In this document: piece after piece, positions 1 through 7,571 of the stretch | Layout: every line of letters starts with the position of its first letter | Numbering within the stretch: position 1 is the first letter of the stretch | From: Candidatus Aerophobus profundus SCGC AAA252-L23 | GTDB lineage: Bacteria > Aerophobota > Aerophobia > Aerophobales > Aerophobaceae | DNA length: 25,380 nucleotides | Assembly (NCBI GenBank): GCA_000402295.1 | Contig: AQRW01000154.1 | Span: 1 to 25,380, forward strand | Direction: 5' to 3' | Translations under genes and position numbers: made by a program | Notes under the pieces: model-generated | Seen by the model: the letters and a program-made list of their open reading frames with translations, nothing else | The model's database searches: none | Told to the model about the DNA's origin: nothing

Positions 1-50
1 TCCGAATTTTGGGGTCCACTTCATCTGATACAAGCGTTGGTATAACATTA

Positions 51-244
51 GTAACTATTCAGCCGGTCCAAATATATCAATGAGGAATAAACCTGAGGAC
101 TAATTGACTGTCAACTATTTAGCGGGTAGGGGTGACTTCAGTCGCCCAGAAAAAGAGCCAAGGGAGACTAAAGTCTCCCCTACCCAAGTAGAGAGGTTCA
201 CCGAATTTTAGACTGAAGTTAATGCCAGGTATCTGAATAGTTAC
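51..244. repeat. 12-bp inverted repeat pair flanking a REP-like palindrome
   Basis: GTAACTATTCAG at 51-62 is matched exactly by its reverse complement at 233-244. A related but imperfect copy (9 of 12 matches) lies at 109-120, directly before the nested palindrome. The pair brackets about 170 bp that contain no open frame. It could be the boundary of a small non-autonomous element or part of a repeat family in this genome. One window cannot separate this from a chance pairing. Confidence 0.4.
124..185. repeat. Nested REP-like palindrome A
   Basis: Two hairpin arms are seen. 124-147 contains GGGTGACT-TC-AGTCGCCC (one G/T mismatch) and 162-179 contains GGGAGACT-AA-AGTCTCCC, which is perfect. 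The outer ends GGGTAGGGG (124-132) and CCCCTACCC (177-185) are exact reverse complements, so the whole 62 bp can also fold as one long stem over a 14-nt spacer. This hairpin-within-hairpin form is typical of REP/BIME-type elements mobilised by RAYT (Y1-type) transposases. No such transposase lies in the window. Its design matches element B at 1566-1623. Confidence 0.7.
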
Positions 245-401
245 CAATTAAATTTAGTTAGTCTTTGATATTAATTTAAAACTGTGGGTAAATTTTATTT
301 TTTCTTCCTACTTCACCCAAGAAGGGAAAGTAGGCTTGAAGCACAGACAATAGAAGACAGCCGAAGCCCGGTTGGAGCTACTATGAAAAACGTGAGAGGA
401 G

Positions 402-1337
402 CTATGAAGATGCTTTATTAAGAAAACTTCTTACTTCTCTTTCAGTGGGCATTGAGGGTGCTGTTCCCACTTTGGTAACTGACAGAGCCGCCACTGCATT
501 AGCAAATCGCACCGCTTCTACTAAGTCATCATCTCTACTCAGAGCAAAAGCCAACCCTCCGTTAAAAGCATCGCCGGCCCCGGTAGTATCAACCACCTGT
601 ACTTTCTGGCCTGGAATGTGCTGGAATTTTTCCGAAGTTACTATTAAAGCCCCCTCACTCCCCAGAGTAAAAACTACTGTTTCAACACCCTGCTTGAAAA
701 GCCGCTGAGCGGCTTTTCTAATTGAGCTCTGGTTAGTTATCTCTATTCCAGTTAAAAGAGAAGCCTCACTTCGATTGGGAGTTAATACATCCACATATTT
801 CAGAATTGCCGGGGAGAGAACCCGAGCAGGCGCCGGATTCAATATAGTAGTAACCTGATTATCCTTGGCTATTCTTAAAGCTCTTTCTACCGATTCAGTG
901 GGAATCTCCAGTTGAGTTAAGAGAACATCTGCTTCCCTGATGGCTCTGGTAGCCCTCCCCACCATATCCGGAGTTAGAGAAAAATTAGCTCCAGGAGCCA
1001 CCACAATCATATTTTCGCCTTGTTCATCTACTACAATTAGAGCCACACCTGTATGTATTGTGCTATCTCTAGCCACAAAACTGATATCAACCCCTTCTTT
1101 GCTCAAGTTGCTCAGAGCCAGGTCACCAAAAACATCTTCCCCCACGCAGCTAACCATAAAAACCGGGCTTCCCAGCCGGGCGGTAGCTACAGCCTGATTA
1201 GCCCCTTTTCCTCCCGGCCCCATCTGGAAAGGACCCCCCAGAATAGTCTCCCCAGCCCGCGGCATTCTCGGGCTCCGTGCCATAAGATCCGTATTAAAAC
1301 TCCCCACTACAGTTATTACCGGATTTCTTCTCTCCAT
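402..1337 (-). CDS. rbsK: Ribokinase, PfkB family
   Basis: Predicted cytoplasmic sugar kinase that phosphorylates ribose to ribose-5-phosphate, feeding the pentose phosphate and nucleotide pathways. The 311-aa length is normal for the family. Visible PfkB signatures are the N-terminal sugar-binding GPGGKGANQAV (40-50), NPAPA (167-171), TPNRSEA (186-192) and the C-terminal ATP/anion-hole motif DTTGAGDAF (250-258), with D256 as the expected catalytic base. The start is ATG at 1335-1337, with a purine-rich GGGGA about ten bases upstream, so the Shine-Dalgarno is only moderate. The gene stands alone: no ribose transporter or regulator lies next to it, so another PfkB sugar (for example a deoxyribose or nucleoside) cannot be excluded. 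It is flanked on both sides by REP-like palindromes. Confidence 0.9.
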   Translation of the reverse strand: MERRNPVITVVGSFNTDLMARSPRMPRAGETILGGPFQMGPGGKGANQAVATARLGSPVFMVSCVGEDVFGDLALSNLSKEGVDISFVARDSTIHTGVALIVVDEQGENMIVVAPGANFSLTPDMVGRATRAIREADVLLTQLEIPTESVERALRIAKDNQVTTILNPAPARVLSPAILKYVDVLTPNRSEASLLTGIEITNQSSIRKAAQRLFKQGVETVVFTLGSEGALIVTSEKFQHIPGQKVQVVDTTGAGDAFNGGLAFALSRDDDLVEAVRFANAVAALSVTKVGTAPSMPTEREVRSFLNKASS

Positions 1338-1565
1338 TTTTAGATTCCCCTACCCTCCCCACAACTCCATAACTCTTTCCAGTTAAGAAGCTCATCCTCA
1401 GACAACAACCAGAGACAAACGGTGAACTTTGTATCAACGAAAAACAACCCAATATCTGAACAATACTACTTTAGAAACAGGAAAATGGCAAATTATTATC
1501 CTTTTCGGAGCCAAGGAGAATATCCCGAGTCCAGTTTGACATAGCTAGCTTTTGCAGGAAAAGAA

Positions 1566-1623
1566 TGGTAGCCGCAGGCTTTAGCCTGCGTTTATTTGCG
1601 CAAGTTAAAACTTGCGGCTACCA
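1566..1623. repeat. Nested REP-like palindrome B
   Basis: The outer arms TGGTAGCCGCA (1566-1576) and TGCGGCTACCA (1613-1623) are perfect 11-bp reverse complements. Inside sit two perfect smaller hairpins, CGCAGGCT-TT-AGCCTGCG (1573-1590) and CGCAAGTT-AA-AACTTGCG (1599-1616), separated by an 8-nt AT-rich spacer. Like element A, it starts with GTAG plus a few G/C bases and a core of the form GRCTTYAGYC. The two are therefore probably members of one REP-like family rather than independent hairpins. Confidence 0.75.
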
Positions 1624-1725
1624 CGATAGCTATAGCTTAAAAGGTGAAGTCGGTGATTCTTCAGATTAATCTTTCTCTTGCTTGCCCGGGATACTTCTTA
1701 ATCAAAGGATAGACTCAGTCAAAGG

Positions 1726-1744
1726 TATTTCGAGAAACGAAATA
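1726..1744. promoter_or_regulatory. Short palindrome upstream of the secD promoter
   Basis: TATTTCG (1726-1732) and CGAAATA (1738-1744) form a perfect 7-bp inverted repeat with a 5-nt centre. It lies 24 bp upstream of the putative -35 box. The position would suit an activator or repressor site, but nothing identifies the protein, and short AT-rich palindromes occur by chance. Confidence 0.2.
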
Positions 1745-1768
1745 GGGTAATTTTCTTGCAGAAGTTGG

Positions 1769-1796
1769 TTGACAAATTTATCATTTATGCTAAATT
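1769..1796 (+). promoter_or_regulatory. Sigma-70 promoter for secD-secF-murG-murC
   Basis: A perfect -35 box TTGACA (1769-1774), a 16-bp spacer and TAAATT (1791-1796) as -10, with the extended -10 dinucleotide TG at 1788-1789. Transcription would begin near 1803, giving a leader of roughly 70 nt before the preferred secD ATG. The same TTGAC / TGn / TAnn design recurs in the two promoters near 10.8 kb. Confidence 0.6.
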
Positions 1797-1858
1797 AGCG
1801 CCAAGATTGACTGGTTCTTAAAGACGAGCTTTTGAAGTCAATAGTAATCCTACCGGTT

Positions 1859-1864
1859 AAGGAG
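1859..1864 (+). promoter_or_regulatory. Shine-Dalgarno that fixes the secD start
   Basis: AAGGAG lies six bases before the ATG at 1871. A longer frame could begin at TTG 1832, but that start has no comparable site and would add 13 residues before the usual SecD N-terminus. Confidence 0.7.
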
Positions 1865-1870
1865 AGTGGA

Positions 1871-3172
1871 ATGCTTCAGTATAGTAAATGGATGTTAGTT
1901 TTTATTTTGGTATTGGTGGCTGTCTCAGTCTGGGCGATTTACCCTTTGCAAAAAAAGATAAAGTTAGGATTAGACTTAAAAGGAGGAGTCCATTTAGTTC
2001 TTGAGGCAGATACCAGCCAGATTCCAGAGTCTGAGGACGTTAAATACGCCGTAGATACAGCTATTGAGATTATCAGAAACAGAATTGATCAGTACGGAGT
2101 GGTAGAACCTAGCATAACTCACCAAGGGGAAAACAGAATCGTGGTTGACCTACCCGGAGTTGAGGATCCTCAAGGAGCAGTGGAACTTATTGGGAAAACA
2201 GCTCTTCTGGAATTCAAATTAATGGACGAAAAGGGGGATCTCAATAAGGCTCTGGAGGGGGATATTCCCCTGGATGATGAAATACTTTACCAGTACCGGG
2301 AGGGGAAGTCTTCGCCTTATCTTATCAAGAAAGAAACCTTACTTACCGGAAGTACCATAAAAGATGCCCGAGTAGAAATAAATCAATGGGGACAACCCTA
2401 TGTTACCCTGGAGTTCAACTCAGAAGGAGCCAAAGTATTTGAGCAGATTACCGGAAGACACATCGGGGAAAGACTAGCCATTGTCCTTGATAATGCTATC
2501 CAATCTGCTCCGGTGATTAAAACTCGCATACCCGGAGGTAAAGCTGTAATTGAGGGAAACTTTACTATGGATGAAGCCAGCAAGCTGAGGATAGTTCTCA
2601 AGAGTGGTGCCCTTCCTATTCCTTTTAGTATTATACAAAACACCACTGTCGGTCCTTCACTGGGCCGGGATTCCATTCAAAAGGGGCTTTTTTCGGGAAT
2701 AATTGGTCTTCTGGCGGTACTGGTATTTATGGGACTTTACTACAAAAAAGCTGGTTTGATTGCTGACTTAGCTTTGCTTCTCAACTTGCTCTTCATATTG
2801 GCTGTTCTGGTTGCTCTGAAAGCAACCCTTACTCTTCCCGGAATAGCCGGAATTATCCTGATCATCGGGATGAGTATTGACGCCAACGTGATCATCTTTG
2901 AAAGAATCAGGGAAGAATTAGAGAAGGAAAGGGCACCTCGGTCTGCTTTAGATGCTGGGTACAACAAGGCTTTAAGGACTATCCTGGATGCCAATATCAC
3001 CACTTTAATTACTGCCCTCATTTTGTTTCAATTTGGCAGTGGTCCCATCAAGGGATTTGCCACTACTCTTTCTATTGGCATACTGGCCAGCTTGTTTACC
3101 GCTATAGTAGTTACCCGGGTGATTTTCAACCTTCTGATAGCAGGACGACCAACTAAAACCTTAAGTATCTAA
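1871..3172 (+). CDS. secD: Protein translocase subunit SecD
   Basis: Membrane subunit of the SecDF complex, which uses the proton-motive force to help pull pre-proteins through SecYEG on the outer face of the membrane. From the ATG at 1871 it is 433 aa. One N-terminal membrane segment (about 5-25) is followed by the LGLDLKGGVHLVLEAD motif and then a large extracytoplasmic domain containing IRNRIDQYGV and the P1 head region. Five C-terminal membrane helices follow, carrying the RND-type signature GIILIIGMSIDANVIIFERI with the conserved Asp and Asn, and DANITTLI. The frame also reaches TTG 1832, but ATG 1871 has a much better ribosome site. It is the first gene of a plus-strand unit with secF, 14 nt upstream of it. 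The usual companion yajC is not present here. Confidence 0.95.
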   Translation: MLQYSKWMLVFILVLVAVSVWAIYPLQKKIKLGLDLKGGVHLVLEADTSQIPESEDVKYAVDTAIEIIRNRIDQYGVVEPSITHQGENRIVVDLPGVEDPQGAVELIGKTALLEFKLMDEKGDLNKALEGDIPLDDEILYQYREGKSSPYLIKKETLLTGSTIKDARVEINQWGQPYVTLEFNSEGAKVFEQITGRHIGERLAIVLDNAIQSAPVIKTRIPGGKAVIEGNFTMDEASKLRIVLKSGALPIPFSIIQNTTVGPSLGRDSIQKGLFSGIIGLLAVLVFMGLYYKKAGLIADLALLLNLLFILAVLVALKATLTLPGIAGIILIIGMSIDANVIIFERIREELEKERAPRSALDAGYNKALRTILDANITTLITALILFQFGSGPIKGFATTLSIGILASLFTAIVVTRVIFNLLIAGRPTKTLSI

Positions 3173-3186
3173 AAAAAGAGGATGAA

Positions 3187-4308
3187 ATGAAGCTTTTTAG
3201 GAAAACTAATATTGATTTTATTGGGAAAAGAAAAATTGCCTTAGTCATCTCAGGAATTGTGTTAGCTGTAGGAATAGTTTCTTTGGTAATGAAAGGAGGA
3301 CCACGATTAGGCTTGGATTTTACCGGAGGAGTTGAAGTTCATTTGCAATTTGAAAAGTCTGTTTCGATCACCCAGATAAGAACAGGATTATCTTCTATTG
3401 GTTTGCAGCAGGCAATCATTCAAAAGTATGGAAAAACTACGGATAATCTCGTCCTCATTCGCTATCGGGTTGAGCAAATAGCCGAGGAAGCTGCTTCACA
3501 AATTATCAACCTTCGGGGAAAAACCGGTAAATTTACCAGTCTCGAAGAATTAAAACAACTTCCCGCCGTAGAAAAAGTAGGCTACGAAAATCTGATAAGC
3601 TTATTTGCCGTTGACCCTATTGAGAAAGAAAAAATAAATATTAATCAGATAGATCAGGAGTCCTTAACTACTCGAATTCGGGGAATTACTCACTTAAAAG
3701 CCGCCGTTGAGATTGAAAAAGTAGTGAAGGCAGAAGTCGGAGAGAGTAATCCCTTCCAGATCATCAGCCTAGATATAATCGGGCCTAAAGTGAGTAAAGA
3801 ACTACAAAAAAGTGCTGTCTTAGCCATAATTTTTGCTCTAATCGGGATGCTCATTTATATTTCCTGGCGCTTTGAATTCACCTTTGCTATAGGTGCGGTA
3901 ATTGCTTTGGTTCACGATGTAGCTATCAGCATAGGAGCTCTCTCGCTGGGTAATTTTGAGTTCACCCTTCCAGTCATTGCTGCCCTTATGACCATAATTG
4001 GCTACTCTTTAAACGACACCATTGTCGTCTATGATAGAATTCGAGAAAATACGAAGACTTTCCGAAAACGGAAAATGTCCTACAAGGACGTTATCAACCT
4101 AGGTATTAATCAATCACTATCCCGAACTGTAATTACCTCACTGACTACCTTTATTGTTGTCTTATCTCTGTTCATCTGGGGTGGTCCGGTCATTCATGGC
4201 TTTGCCTTTGCTCTTTTGATAGGAATTATTGTAGGAACTTATTCCTCCAGTTTTGTAGCTGCACCAGTGGTTTATCAGTGGGCCCAAGCAAGGACTAGCA
4301 AAAAATGA
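3187..4308 (+). CDS. secF: Protein translocase subunit SecF with a helix-hairpin-helix-like insert
   Basis: Partner of SecD in the SecDF translocation motor. An N-terminal membrane helix (about 16-36) precedes LGLDFTGGVEVHLQF. The C-terminal helices carry IGPKVSKEL (198-206), ALVHDVAISIG, TIIGYSLNDTIVVYDRIRE and the conserved Asp and Asn residues. The protein is 373 aa, longer than common SecF (about 300-325), because the extracytoplasmic loop is enlarged. Residues about 97-175 carry a pattern like the ComEA (HhH)2 module: INLRGKTGKF, then SLEELKQLPAV ending in a LFAV strand, then ININQIDQESL. The glycine-rich hairpins are degenerate. The stop overlaps the murG start by four bases (ATGA), implying coupled translation. 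SecF identity is firm; the meaning of the insert is open. Confidence 0.93.
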   Translation: MKLFRKTNIDFIGKRKIALVISGIVLAVGIVSLVMKGGPRLGLDFTGGVEVHLQFEKSVSITQIRTGLSSIGLQQAIIQKYGKTTDNLVLIRYRVEQIAEEAASQIINLRGKTGKFTSLEELKQLPAVEKVGYENLISLFAVDPIEKEKININQIDQESLTTRIRGITHLKAAVEIEKVVKAEVGESNPFQIISLDIIGPKVSKELQKSAVLAIIFALIGMLIYISWRFEFTFAIGAVIALVHDVAISIGALSLGNFEFTLPVIAALMTIIGYSLNDTIVVYDRIRENTKTFRKRKMSYKDVINLGINQSLSRTVITSLTTFIVVLSLFIWGGPVIHGFAFALLIGIIVGTYSSSFVAAPVVYQWAQARTSKK

Positions 4309-5414
4309 GAGTTTTAGTGGCTGCCGGAGGAACCGGTGGACACCTTTACCCCGCCTTAGCCCTCGCCAATTACCTGGAAAAAGAACATTTAGCCCAAGAG
4401 ATTATTTGGATTGGTGGAAAACGACTTCTGGAAAAGGAAATTGTTACCAGCTCCGGGTTTAAATTCTTAGAAATAAATACCCGTAGTTGTCCTCGAGGCT
4501 TTTCCTGGAAATGGCCTTTTTTTCTCTGGAACTTGATGATTTCGCTAAAGCAATGTTTTTTCATCTTCTTAAAATCCAGGCCTCAGGTAGTCGTCGGAAT
4601 GGGTAGTTTCCACTCTTATCCGGTGATAACTATTTCCTTCCTACTGGGGATACCCAGCCTGATATGCGAACAGAATCTCCTTCCCTCGCTGACCAACCGG
4701 ACTTTAGCCCGGCGAGCTACCGCTATTGCTATTAGTTTTCCTCAAACAAAAGAGTACTTTGCTCCCCTCCTGCGTCCCAAAATAAGAACTGTGGGTAACC
4801 CGGTAAGGGAAGAAATCCTGACCACTAAAAGAAAGGAAGCCTCGATTAAATTAAATATGAATGAAAATAAATTTACCCTTCTTTTTTTAGGTGGAAGTCA
4901 AGGAGCTGATTTTCTAAATCAGATGGGAATTAAGGTACTTCAACTTCTTGACCGAGAGGAAATTTCCCCTCAAATTCAAAGTATTTTCATCGTGGGAATA
5001 CAAAGCAAAGAATTAGCTTTCCATCCTCCTCTCTTGCAAAGAATCAAACTGTTAATTTTACCTTATTCTTCTAAAATTCAATATGTCTATGCTATTTCTG
5101 ATTTAGTTATCTCTCGAAGTGGTGCCACTACTTTAGCTGAAATCACTGCCTGCGGTCTACCATCCATCCTCATTCCCTATCCCTACGCCACCCAAAATCA
5201 CCAGTGGAGAAATGCTCAAATACTGGAGAAAAAGGGAGCAGCTCTGCTAATTGCCCAGAGTGAGCTTAAAGCAAAAAGATTAAAAAAACTGATCCTTGAT
5301 TTAATCAATAACAGAGGAATTTTAAGAGAAATGAGCAAAAAGAGTCGCCAATTAGGTAAAAGAGATTCCACAGAACAAATGGCCAAACTCCTTATCAGCC
5401 TGAGGAAAAACTAA
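4305..5414 (+). CDS. murG: UDP-GlcNAc--MurNAc-pentapeptide-pyrophosphoryl-undecaprenol N-acetylglucosaminyltransferase
   Basis: Membrane-associated GT-B glycosyltransferase of peptidoglycan synthesis that adds GlcNAc to lipid I to give lipid II on the inner face of the membrane. It is 369 aa, normal for MurG. Seen are the N-terminal glycine loop AAGGTGGHLYPALALA (6-21), LICEQN in the acceptor region, LGGSQGA in the second domain, and the UDP-GlcNAc-binding block SRSGATTLAEI followed by GLPSILIPYPYATQNHQ with the conserved Gln pair. The usual GGY loop is replaced by MGSFHSYPV. The ATG lies within the end of secF (4-nt overlap), and the stop directly abuts the murC start. The rest of the division/cell-wall cluster (murD, ftsW, murB, ddl, ftsQAZ) is absent here. 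Confidence 0.95.
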   Translation: MRVLVAAGGTGGHLYPALALANYLEKEHLAQEIIWIGGKRLLEKEIVTSSGFKFLEINTRSCPRGFSWKWPFFLWNLMISLKQCFFIFLKSRPQVVVGMGSFHSYPVITISFLLGIPSLICEQNLLPSLTNRTLARRATAIAISFPQTKEYFAPLLRPKIRTVGNPVREEILTTKRKEASIKLNMNENKFTLLFLGGSQGADFLNQMGIKVLQLLDREEISPQIQSIFIVGIQSKELAFHPPLLQRIKLLILPYSSKIQYVYAISDLVISRSGATTLAEITACGLPSILIPYPYATQNHQWRNAQILEKKGAALLIAQSELKAKRLKKLILDLINNRGILREMSKKSRQLGKRDSTEQMAKLLISLRKN

Positions 5415-6803
5415 GTGCTCAAAAATATTCGCTCTCTTCATTTTATCGGAATTGGGGGAGTAGGCATGAGTGCTTTGGCTGAAGTCCTTTTAAGTAAGGG
5501 TTATCAGATTACCGGCTCGGATCTAAGAGAAAATGAGTTAATCCATAAACTACGAATAAAAGGAGTTAAAATTTATCAAGGACATAGTTCTGATCATGTC
5601 CAGAAACCTGAGATAATAGTGGTCTCTTCGGCCATAAAGGCAGATAATCCAGAGCTTACCGAGGCCTTGAGAAAAGAAATACCAGTAATCTCTCGAGGCA
5701 AGCTACTTTCTTGGCTGGTAAACGATACCCAAAGTATCATAATTGCCGGAACCCACGGAAAAACTACTACTGCTTCTTTCATTTCTCACTTACTAATAAA
5801 AGCAGAAGAGGATCCTACTATATTTCTTGGCGGTGAGCTAAATGAGATAAGAGCAACCGGCTTTTTAGGAAAAGGTAGGTGGACAGTAGTAGAAAGTGAT
5901 GAGTCTGACGGCTCCTTCCTTTTTCTTCATCCCCAACTGGCTGTTCTTACCTCTCTGGAAAATGATCATCTTGACTATTACGGATCAGAAGAAAAATTGA
6001 GAGAAGCTTTCAAGCAATTTATCCAAAATTTGAAAAAAGGGGGAACTTTAATCTTCAACAGTGATGATGTCGGTCTAAAAAAAGTCTCGGAAGAATCTTC
6101 TTCTTTACCTCCCTTCCTAACCTACGGAATTGACTCAGTCTGCGACCTCAGAGCCAGCGATATAAAATACCGGGCCTTTTTTAGTTCTTTCCAGATTACC
6201 TACCGGGGCACATTTCTCGGAAGAGTCACCTGTCCTCTGCCTGGTAAATATAACATTTACAATTGCCTGGCCTCTCTGTTAGTGAGTTTAACCTTGGGAC
6301 TAAATTTCCACCAGTCGAGAGACCACTTGTCCTCTTTTCAAGGAACAAAAAGAAGATTTCAAAAAATAGGAGAAGTTTCATCCATTATAATACTTGATGA
6401 TTATGCCCACCATCCCACGGAAATTAGATCTGTTTTGCAAGCAGCCAAACTTCTAAAAAAGAGAATTATAGCTGTTTTTCAACCACATCGTTACACTAGA
6501 ACAAAACTTTTACTACCCGCATTTACCAGAGCTTTTACCGATGTTGACCTACTGGTCTTAACTAAGATTTATCCCGCTGGAGAGAGCTCTCAGCCAGGAA
6601 TTAGTGGCCAACGGCTATTCGAAGAAATAAAAAGTAAAAAGGGAAGCTCGGTTTACTTTTTCCCCACCCAGAAGGAAATTCTGGATTTTCTGAAAAAAGA
6701 AGTAACCGAAGAAGATCTTTTGATAACTTTAGGAGCAGGAGACATAAACAGTCTGGGAAAGAAGTTCCTTACTTGGAAAAGAGAATCAATACAAACTAAA
6801 TAA
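5415..6803 (+). CDS. murC: UDP-N-acetylmuramate--L-alanine ligase
   Basis: Cytoplasmic ATP-dependent Mur ligase that adds the first residue (L-Ala) of the peptidoglycan stem peptide. It is 462 aa, normal for MurC. The N-terminal UDP-binding Rossmann motif IGIGGVGMSALAE (11-23) marks MurC rather than MurD/E/F. The ATP loop is AGTHGKTTTA (111-120), followed by ESDESDGSF, LENDHLDYYG and the DDYAHHPTEI block of the central and C-terminal domains. The start codon is GTG at 5415, immediately after the murG TAA. A GAGG-type site lies about nine bases upstream inside murG, so the two are translationally coupled. It ends the secD unit and faces rplI across 54 nt. Confidence 0.95.
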   Translation: MLKNIRSLHFIGIGGVGMSALAEVLLSKGYQITGSDLRENELIHKLRIKGVKIYQGHSSDHVQKPEIIVVSSAIKADNPELTEALRKEIPVISRGKLLSWLVNDTQSIIIAGTHGKTTTASFISHLLIKAEEDPTIFLGGELNEIRATGFLGKGRWTVVESDESDGSFLFLHPQLAVLTSLENDHLDYYGSEEKLREAFKQFIQNLKKGGTLIFNSDDVGLKKVSEESSSLPPFLTYGIDSVCDLRASDIKYRAFFSSFQITYRGTFLGRVTCPLPGKYNIYNCLASLLVSLTLGLNFHQSRDHLSSFQGTKRRFQKIGEVSSIIILDDYAHHPTEIRSVLQAAKLLKKRIIAVFQPHRYTRTKLLLPAFTRAFTDVDLLVLTKIYPAGESSQPGISGQRLFEEIKSKKGSSVYFFPTQKEILDFLKKEVTEEDLLITLGAGDINSLGKKFLTWKRESIQTK

Positions 6804-6857
6804 TGTTCAGCCGTGATAAAAATACAGTTGAGAATTAACTAATTTTTGCTCTTCTCC

Positions 6858-7325
6858 TCAGGGGGAACCTTCTACCGTTGTCTTTTTCTTTAACTCAACC
6901 TGCAAGGAAATCTCTACCTCAGGATGTAGCTTTATGGAGATTTTCCGGATTCCGATCACCCGAAGTGGTTCGTCCAGGGAAATTTTTCGATGGTCTATTT
7001 CCAAATTAAATCTTCTCTTTATTTCCTCAGTGATATCTTGATTGGTAACGGAACCGAATACCTTCCCTTCCTTTCCTACTTCTCTTTCTGCAATTATCCG
7101 GACACCTTCCAACTTTTCAGCTATCCGTAGAGCTCTGGTCTTACTTTTTTTATCTTTTAGGAGGCCTATTTTTTGGTGTTCGTTCAACTGTTTGATATTA
7201 GAAGAAGTAGCTCTTAGAGCTAATTCCTTCGGTAATAGGAAATTCCGGGCGTATCCATCACTAACCTGAACCAACTCATATTTCTTACCCAGGTTTTCTA
7301 CCTCTTTCGTCAAAATAACTTTCAT
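6858..7325 (-). CDS. rplI: 50S ribosomal protein bL9
   Basis: Large-subunit ribosomal protein that binds 23S rRNA near the L1 stalk and helps keep the reading frame. It is 155 aa, near the usual 150. The N-terminal rRNA-binding domain shows the family signature MKVILTKEVENLGKKYELVQVSDGYARNFLLP, listed here as its first ten residues MKVILTKEVE plus G-Y-A-R-N-F-L-L-P at 24-32. A lysine-rich connecting helix (about 42-75) leads to the C-terminal domain containing GKEGKVFGSVT. It is the last gene of the rpsF-ssb-rpsR-rplI set, 22 nt after rpsR, in the classical bacterial order. No intrinsic terminator is evident before the convergent murC end. Confidence 0.96.
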   Translation of the reverse strand: MKVILTKEVENLGKKYELVQVSDGYARNFLLPKELALRATSSNIKQLNEHQKIGLLKDKKSKTRALRIAEKLEGVRIIAEREVGKEGKVFGSVTNQDITEEIKRRFNLEIDHRKISLDEPLRVIGIRKISIKLHPEVEISLQVELKKKTTVEGSP

Positions 7326-7347
7326 TCCTTTTTCTCCTTCCGGACCC

Positions 7348-7566
7348 CTACTTGTAAGGCAATAAAGCCATTTGTCGAGCTCTCTCTATAGCTCTGGAAA
7401 GTTCTCTTTGATGTTTTGCACAAACACCAGTTCTCCTTCTACTCTTAATCCGAGCCCGATTATCAACATAACGCTTCAAAATATCTACATTTTTGTAATC
7501 CACAGATTTGGCCCGAAGTCGACAAAACTGACAAATCTTTTTTCTTCTAAAACTCTTAGGAAACAT
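7348..7566 (-). CDS. rpsR: 30S ribosomal protein bS18
   Basis: Small-subunit protein of the platform that binds 16S rRNA as a pair with bS6. It is 72 aa, normal size. This is the zinc-binding (C+) form: C12 and C15 in ICQFC plus C49 and H52 in GVCAKH make a likely Zn site. The conserved core YKNVDILKRYV and the basic end RAIERARQMALLPY are both present. The GGAGG Shine-Dalgarno (7576-7580) is nine bases upstream and lies inside the last two codons and flanking bases of ssb, so its translation probably depends on ssb. Confidence 0.96.
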   Translation of the reverse strand: MFPKSFRRKKICQFCRLRAKSVDYKNVDILKRYVDNRARIKSRRRTGVCAKHQRELSRAIERARQMALLPYK

Positions 7567-7571
7567 ATTGT

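Larger units (their letters stand above)
1..401. other. Non-coding stretch downstream of rbsK
   Basis: No credible gene is visible in these 401 bases. The stretch holds a nested REP-like palindrome (124-185), a 12-bp perfect inverted repeat flanking it at 51-62 and 233-244, and a hairpin at 307-334. In that hairpin CCTACTT pairs with AAGTAGG, with an inner CCC/GGG pair. None of these is followed by a T-run in the direction of rbsK transcription, so I do not call a terminator. The window edge is at 1, so the neighbouring gene on the left is unknown. Confidence 0.6.
1338..1870. other. Non-coding stretch between rbsK and secD
   Basis: About 530 bases without a convincing gene. It contains the rbsK upstream region, the nested palindrome B (1566-1623), a short inverted repeat TATTTCG-N5-CGAAATA (1726-1744) about 25 bp upstream of the secD -35 box, the secD promoter (1769-1796) and the secD leader. 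I see no clear promoter for rbsK on the minus strand. Confidence 0.6.

Noticed and set aside
307..334. Hairpin downstream of rbsK as an intrinsic terminator
   Set aside because: The stem is fair, but on the rbsK strand it is followed by an A-rich stretch, not a T-run; the T-rich bases lie on the wrong side.
382..420. Tiny open frame on the plus strand (12 codons) with a GGAG five bases upstream
   Set aside because: It overlaps the 3' end of rbsK, is very short and has no recognisable product; likely chance.
2398..3021. Long antisense open frames opposite secD (and similar ones opposite purH, hom and rpsB)
   Set aside because: They have no recognisable domains or ribosome sites and mirror the codon structure of well-identified genes on the other strand.
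6804..6857. Bidirectional terminator between murC and rplI
   Set aside because: Only a 4-bp AGTT/AACT stem next to AT-rich sequence; too weak to call.
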